Source: CAIKMD01 sp035277525
Lineage (GTDB): Bacteria > Pseudomonadota > Alphaproteobacteria > ATCC43930 > CGMCC-115725
Reading direction: 5' to 3'
Assembly: GCA_035277525.1 (NCBI GenBank)
Contig: DATEKH010000171.1
Span: 1 to 15,302, forward strand
Length of the DNA stretch: 15,302 nucleotides
Each line of letters begins with the position of its first letter. Positions within the stretch are counted from its first letter, which is position 1. Below are positions 14,041-15,302 of the stretch, in pieces. A model generated the notes under the pieces. The model made no database searches. It was not told the DNA's origin and worked only from the letters and a program-made list of their open reading frames with translations. The translations under genes were made by a program, and so were the position numbers.

Positions 14041-14508
14041 ATGGCGCAAGCACATGTTGTCCGCGCCGCGGAAGGCGATCGGTACGGGCCGGGGAGCCCG
14101 CTGTTCAAGCATGGCAGCCTGACAGGTGCTCCTTTCGACTTCCTCATCGTGAATCTCGACTATCTGACCGGCCCGCCCCTCCACATCCACGAGGCGCAGC
14201 ACGACACCTTCTACGTCATCGACGGCGTCCTGACGGTGCAGATCGGCGACGAGGTGATCGAGCTGAAGCCAGGCGATTTCGCCTCCGTGCCGCCCGGGGT
14301 CCCGCATACTTTCGAAAACACAAAGAAGGATCAGCCGCCGGTGACGGTGTGTAACGTGATGACGCCCGGTGGCCTCGATGCGTTCTTCGGCAAGCTCGAG
14401 GAGCAGAGCGGGGGTTCCGATCCGGCAAAATTCGCCGCGGTCGGTGCCACATGTGGCATGACCTTCGTCGGCCCGCCCCTCGCGGCTCGGCTTGGCTTGA
14501 CGAAATAG
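14041..14508 (+). CDS. Single-domain cupin protein
   Basis: A 155-residue protein with one cupin barrel. The first cupin motif is PPLHIHEAQHDTFYVIDG (45-62), with metal ligands His48 and His50; the usual Glu before the FYV strand is Asp55 here, with His54 next to it. The second motif, GDFASVPPGVPHTF (78-91), supplies His89. A metal site is therefore likely, but with a changed ligand set. Members include quercetin dioxygenase-like proteins, and many have no known activity; no function is assigned. A good ribosome site (GGGGAGGAAGG) precedes the ATG. It is divergent from the LysR gene and 61 bp upstream of a cytochrome c gene, suggesting a small regulated unit. Confidence 0.9.
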   Translation: MAQAHVVRAAEGDRYGPGSPLFKHGSLTGAPFDFLIVNLDYLTGPPLHIHEAQHDTFYVIDGVLTVQIGDEVIELKPGDFASVPPGVPHTFENTKKDQPPVTVCNVMTPGGLDAFFGKLEEQSGGSDPAKFAAVGATCGMTFVGPPLAARLGLTK

Positions 14509-14569
14509 CGGCAGCACGAGGCGAGCGGGCCGTCACGACTCTTCGCACGAAATCTCGAACGGGGGAAAC

Positions 14570-15136
14570 ATGATCTCACCACTCTTTCGTTCCGCACTCG
14601 CCGCTTGCGCCGCCGCCATTTTGTTCGCGGGTTCGATGCAGTCCGCCGCCGCCGATTCCGAGGTTCAGCGCGGCAAGTATCTCGTGACTCTCGGCGGTTG
14701 CTCCGATTGCCACACGCCGGGCAACTTTCTCGGCCATCCTGATATGAAGCGATTCCTCGGCGGCTCCGATGTCGGCTTCGCGATTCCGGGCCATGGCGTG
14801 TTCGTCGGCCGCAATCTCACGCCCGACCCGGAGACCGGGCTCGGCAAGTGGACGCGCGCGCAGATCGTGACCGCGCTCACCACGGGCGTACGTCCCGACG
14901 GCCGCATCCTCGCGCCCATCATGCCGTACCGGGATTTCGCGCATCTCACCAAAGCGGATGCGAATGCGATTGCCGCCTATCTCAAGTCGCTGCCGGCGGT
15001 GAAGCACGCCGTGCCGGGCCCGTTCGGCCCGAGCGAGACGCCGACCGTGTTCGTCATGACGGTCGTTCCCGGCGAGGTCTATGCCAAGATGCCAAAGCCA
15101 CCGGCTCCGCCGCCTGGCGGTTCCGCCGGCAAATAG
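14570..15136 (+). CDS. Exported monoheme cytochrome c
   Basis: A 188-residue periplasmic c-type cytochrome that would carry electrons. A signal peptide covers about 1-28 (hydrophobic core AACAAAILFAGS, cleavage near SAAA-DS). The heme is attached at CSDCH (44-48), with His48 as one axial ligand; Met118 in APIMPY is the probable second. Only one CxxCH is present. The tail is proline-rich (PKPPAPPPGG). The overall wording is like cytochromes that accompany periplasmic dehydrogenases, but no dehydrogenase gene is in the window. A strong ribosome site (GGGGGAAAC) precedes the ATG. It lies 61 bp after the cupin gene on the same strand, so cotranscription and LysR control are likely. Confidence 0.93.
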   Translation: MISPLFRSALAACAAAILFAGSMQSAAADSEVQRGKYLVTLGGCSDCHTPGNFLGHPDMKRFLGGSDVGFAIPGHGVFVGRNLTPDPETGLGKWTRAQIVTALTTGVRPDGRILAPIMPYRDFAHLTKADANAIAAYLKSLPAVKHAVPGPFGPSETPTVFVMTVVPGEVYAKMPKPPAPPPGGSAGK

Positions 15137-15149
15137 GGCCCTTTTAGGG
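15137..15149. terminator. Weak hairpin between convergent genes
   Basis: GCCC and GGGC flank TTTTA between the cytochrome c stop and the end of the YgfZ-like gene. The stem is only four pairs, so this is at most a weak shared transcript end. Confidence 0.25.
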
Positions 15150-15302
15150 CTCGATCCTCATCCAGCTTGGCTTCTCGGGCGTGACCCGCGCGCCACCGGC
15201 AACGAGCGGCGTGCCTTTTGCCGCCGCTTCGACGGCATCGAGCCGCAGCAGGGCGAGCGCGCGTCCGTCACGGCCCGAGCGCAGCTCGCCGGCCTCATCG
15301 CT
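15144..15302 (-). CDS. ygfZ: YgfZ/GcvT-like folate-binding protein, C-terminal fragment
   Basis: Reading the minus strand from the window edge gives 52 codons then TAA (15146-15144): a C-terminus with GELRSGRDGRALALLRLDAV and a final TPEKPSWMRIEP. This pattern (strand with G-E-L-R, then A-L-A-L-L-R, then a short P-x-W tail) fits the C-terminal beta-barrel of alphaproteobacterial YgfZ proteins, which bind folate and assist iron-sulfur enzyme assembly or repair. The assignment rests on a short stretch only. The fragment is convergent with the cytochrome c gene, seven bases apart. Confidence 0.68.
   Translation of the reverse strand, partial: SDEAGELRSGRDGRALALLRLDAVEAAAKGTPLVAGGARVTPEKPSWMRIEP

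Overview
The window is GC-rich chromosomal DNA whose gene content and order point to an alphaproteobacterium, most likely of the Hyphomicrobiales (Rhizobiales). The order long-chain polyprenyl synthase / DUF2007 protein / NPPF-type methyltransferase / S49 peptidase / glyQ / glyS / ppdK is familiar from that group. Genus cannot be decided from the sequence alone. Both ends cut through genes.

Layout. (1) 1-2606: the 3' half of an AMP-forming acyl-CoA ligase (+) meets, tail to tail with a 28-bp overlap, an S41 C-terminal processing protease lipoprotein (-), preceded by a small two-helix membrane protein (-). (2) 2607-4999: a tRNA-Pro(CGG) gene (-) with encoded CCA and its own promoter lies just downstream of a long-chain trans-polyprenyl diphosphate synthase (-). 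Divergent from the synthase are a DUF2007 protein and a TrmN6-like methyltransferase (+) joined by a GTGA stop/start overlap. (3) 5000-7027: after a 110-bp spacer with a hairpin come an S49 peptidase, an exported esterase of the PHB-depolymerase/LpqC type (TGATG coupling) and a small one-helix protein with a four-cysteine tail. (4) 7028-12988: a clear promoter leads into glyQ, then a 251-bp spacer packed with inverted repeats, then glyS and ppdK. (5) 13019-15136: a LysR regulator (-) is divergent from a cupin protein and an exported monoheme cytochrome c (+). (6) 15144-15302: the last 52 codons of a YgfZ/GcvT-like folate-binding protein (-).

Most genes are core housekeeping: glycyl-tRNA charging, the quinone side chain, RNA methylation and the PEP/pyruvate interconversion. 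The accessory part is the LysR/cupin/cytochrome c group. The most unusual non-coding features are the dense hairpin cluster between glyQ and glyS, the related palindrome ahead of the S49 gene, and a perfect odd palindrome (10-base arms around a single central base) upstream of the small membrane protein. I saw no CRISPR array, transposase, prophage or defence gene, and no clear evidence of an undescribed multi-gene system.
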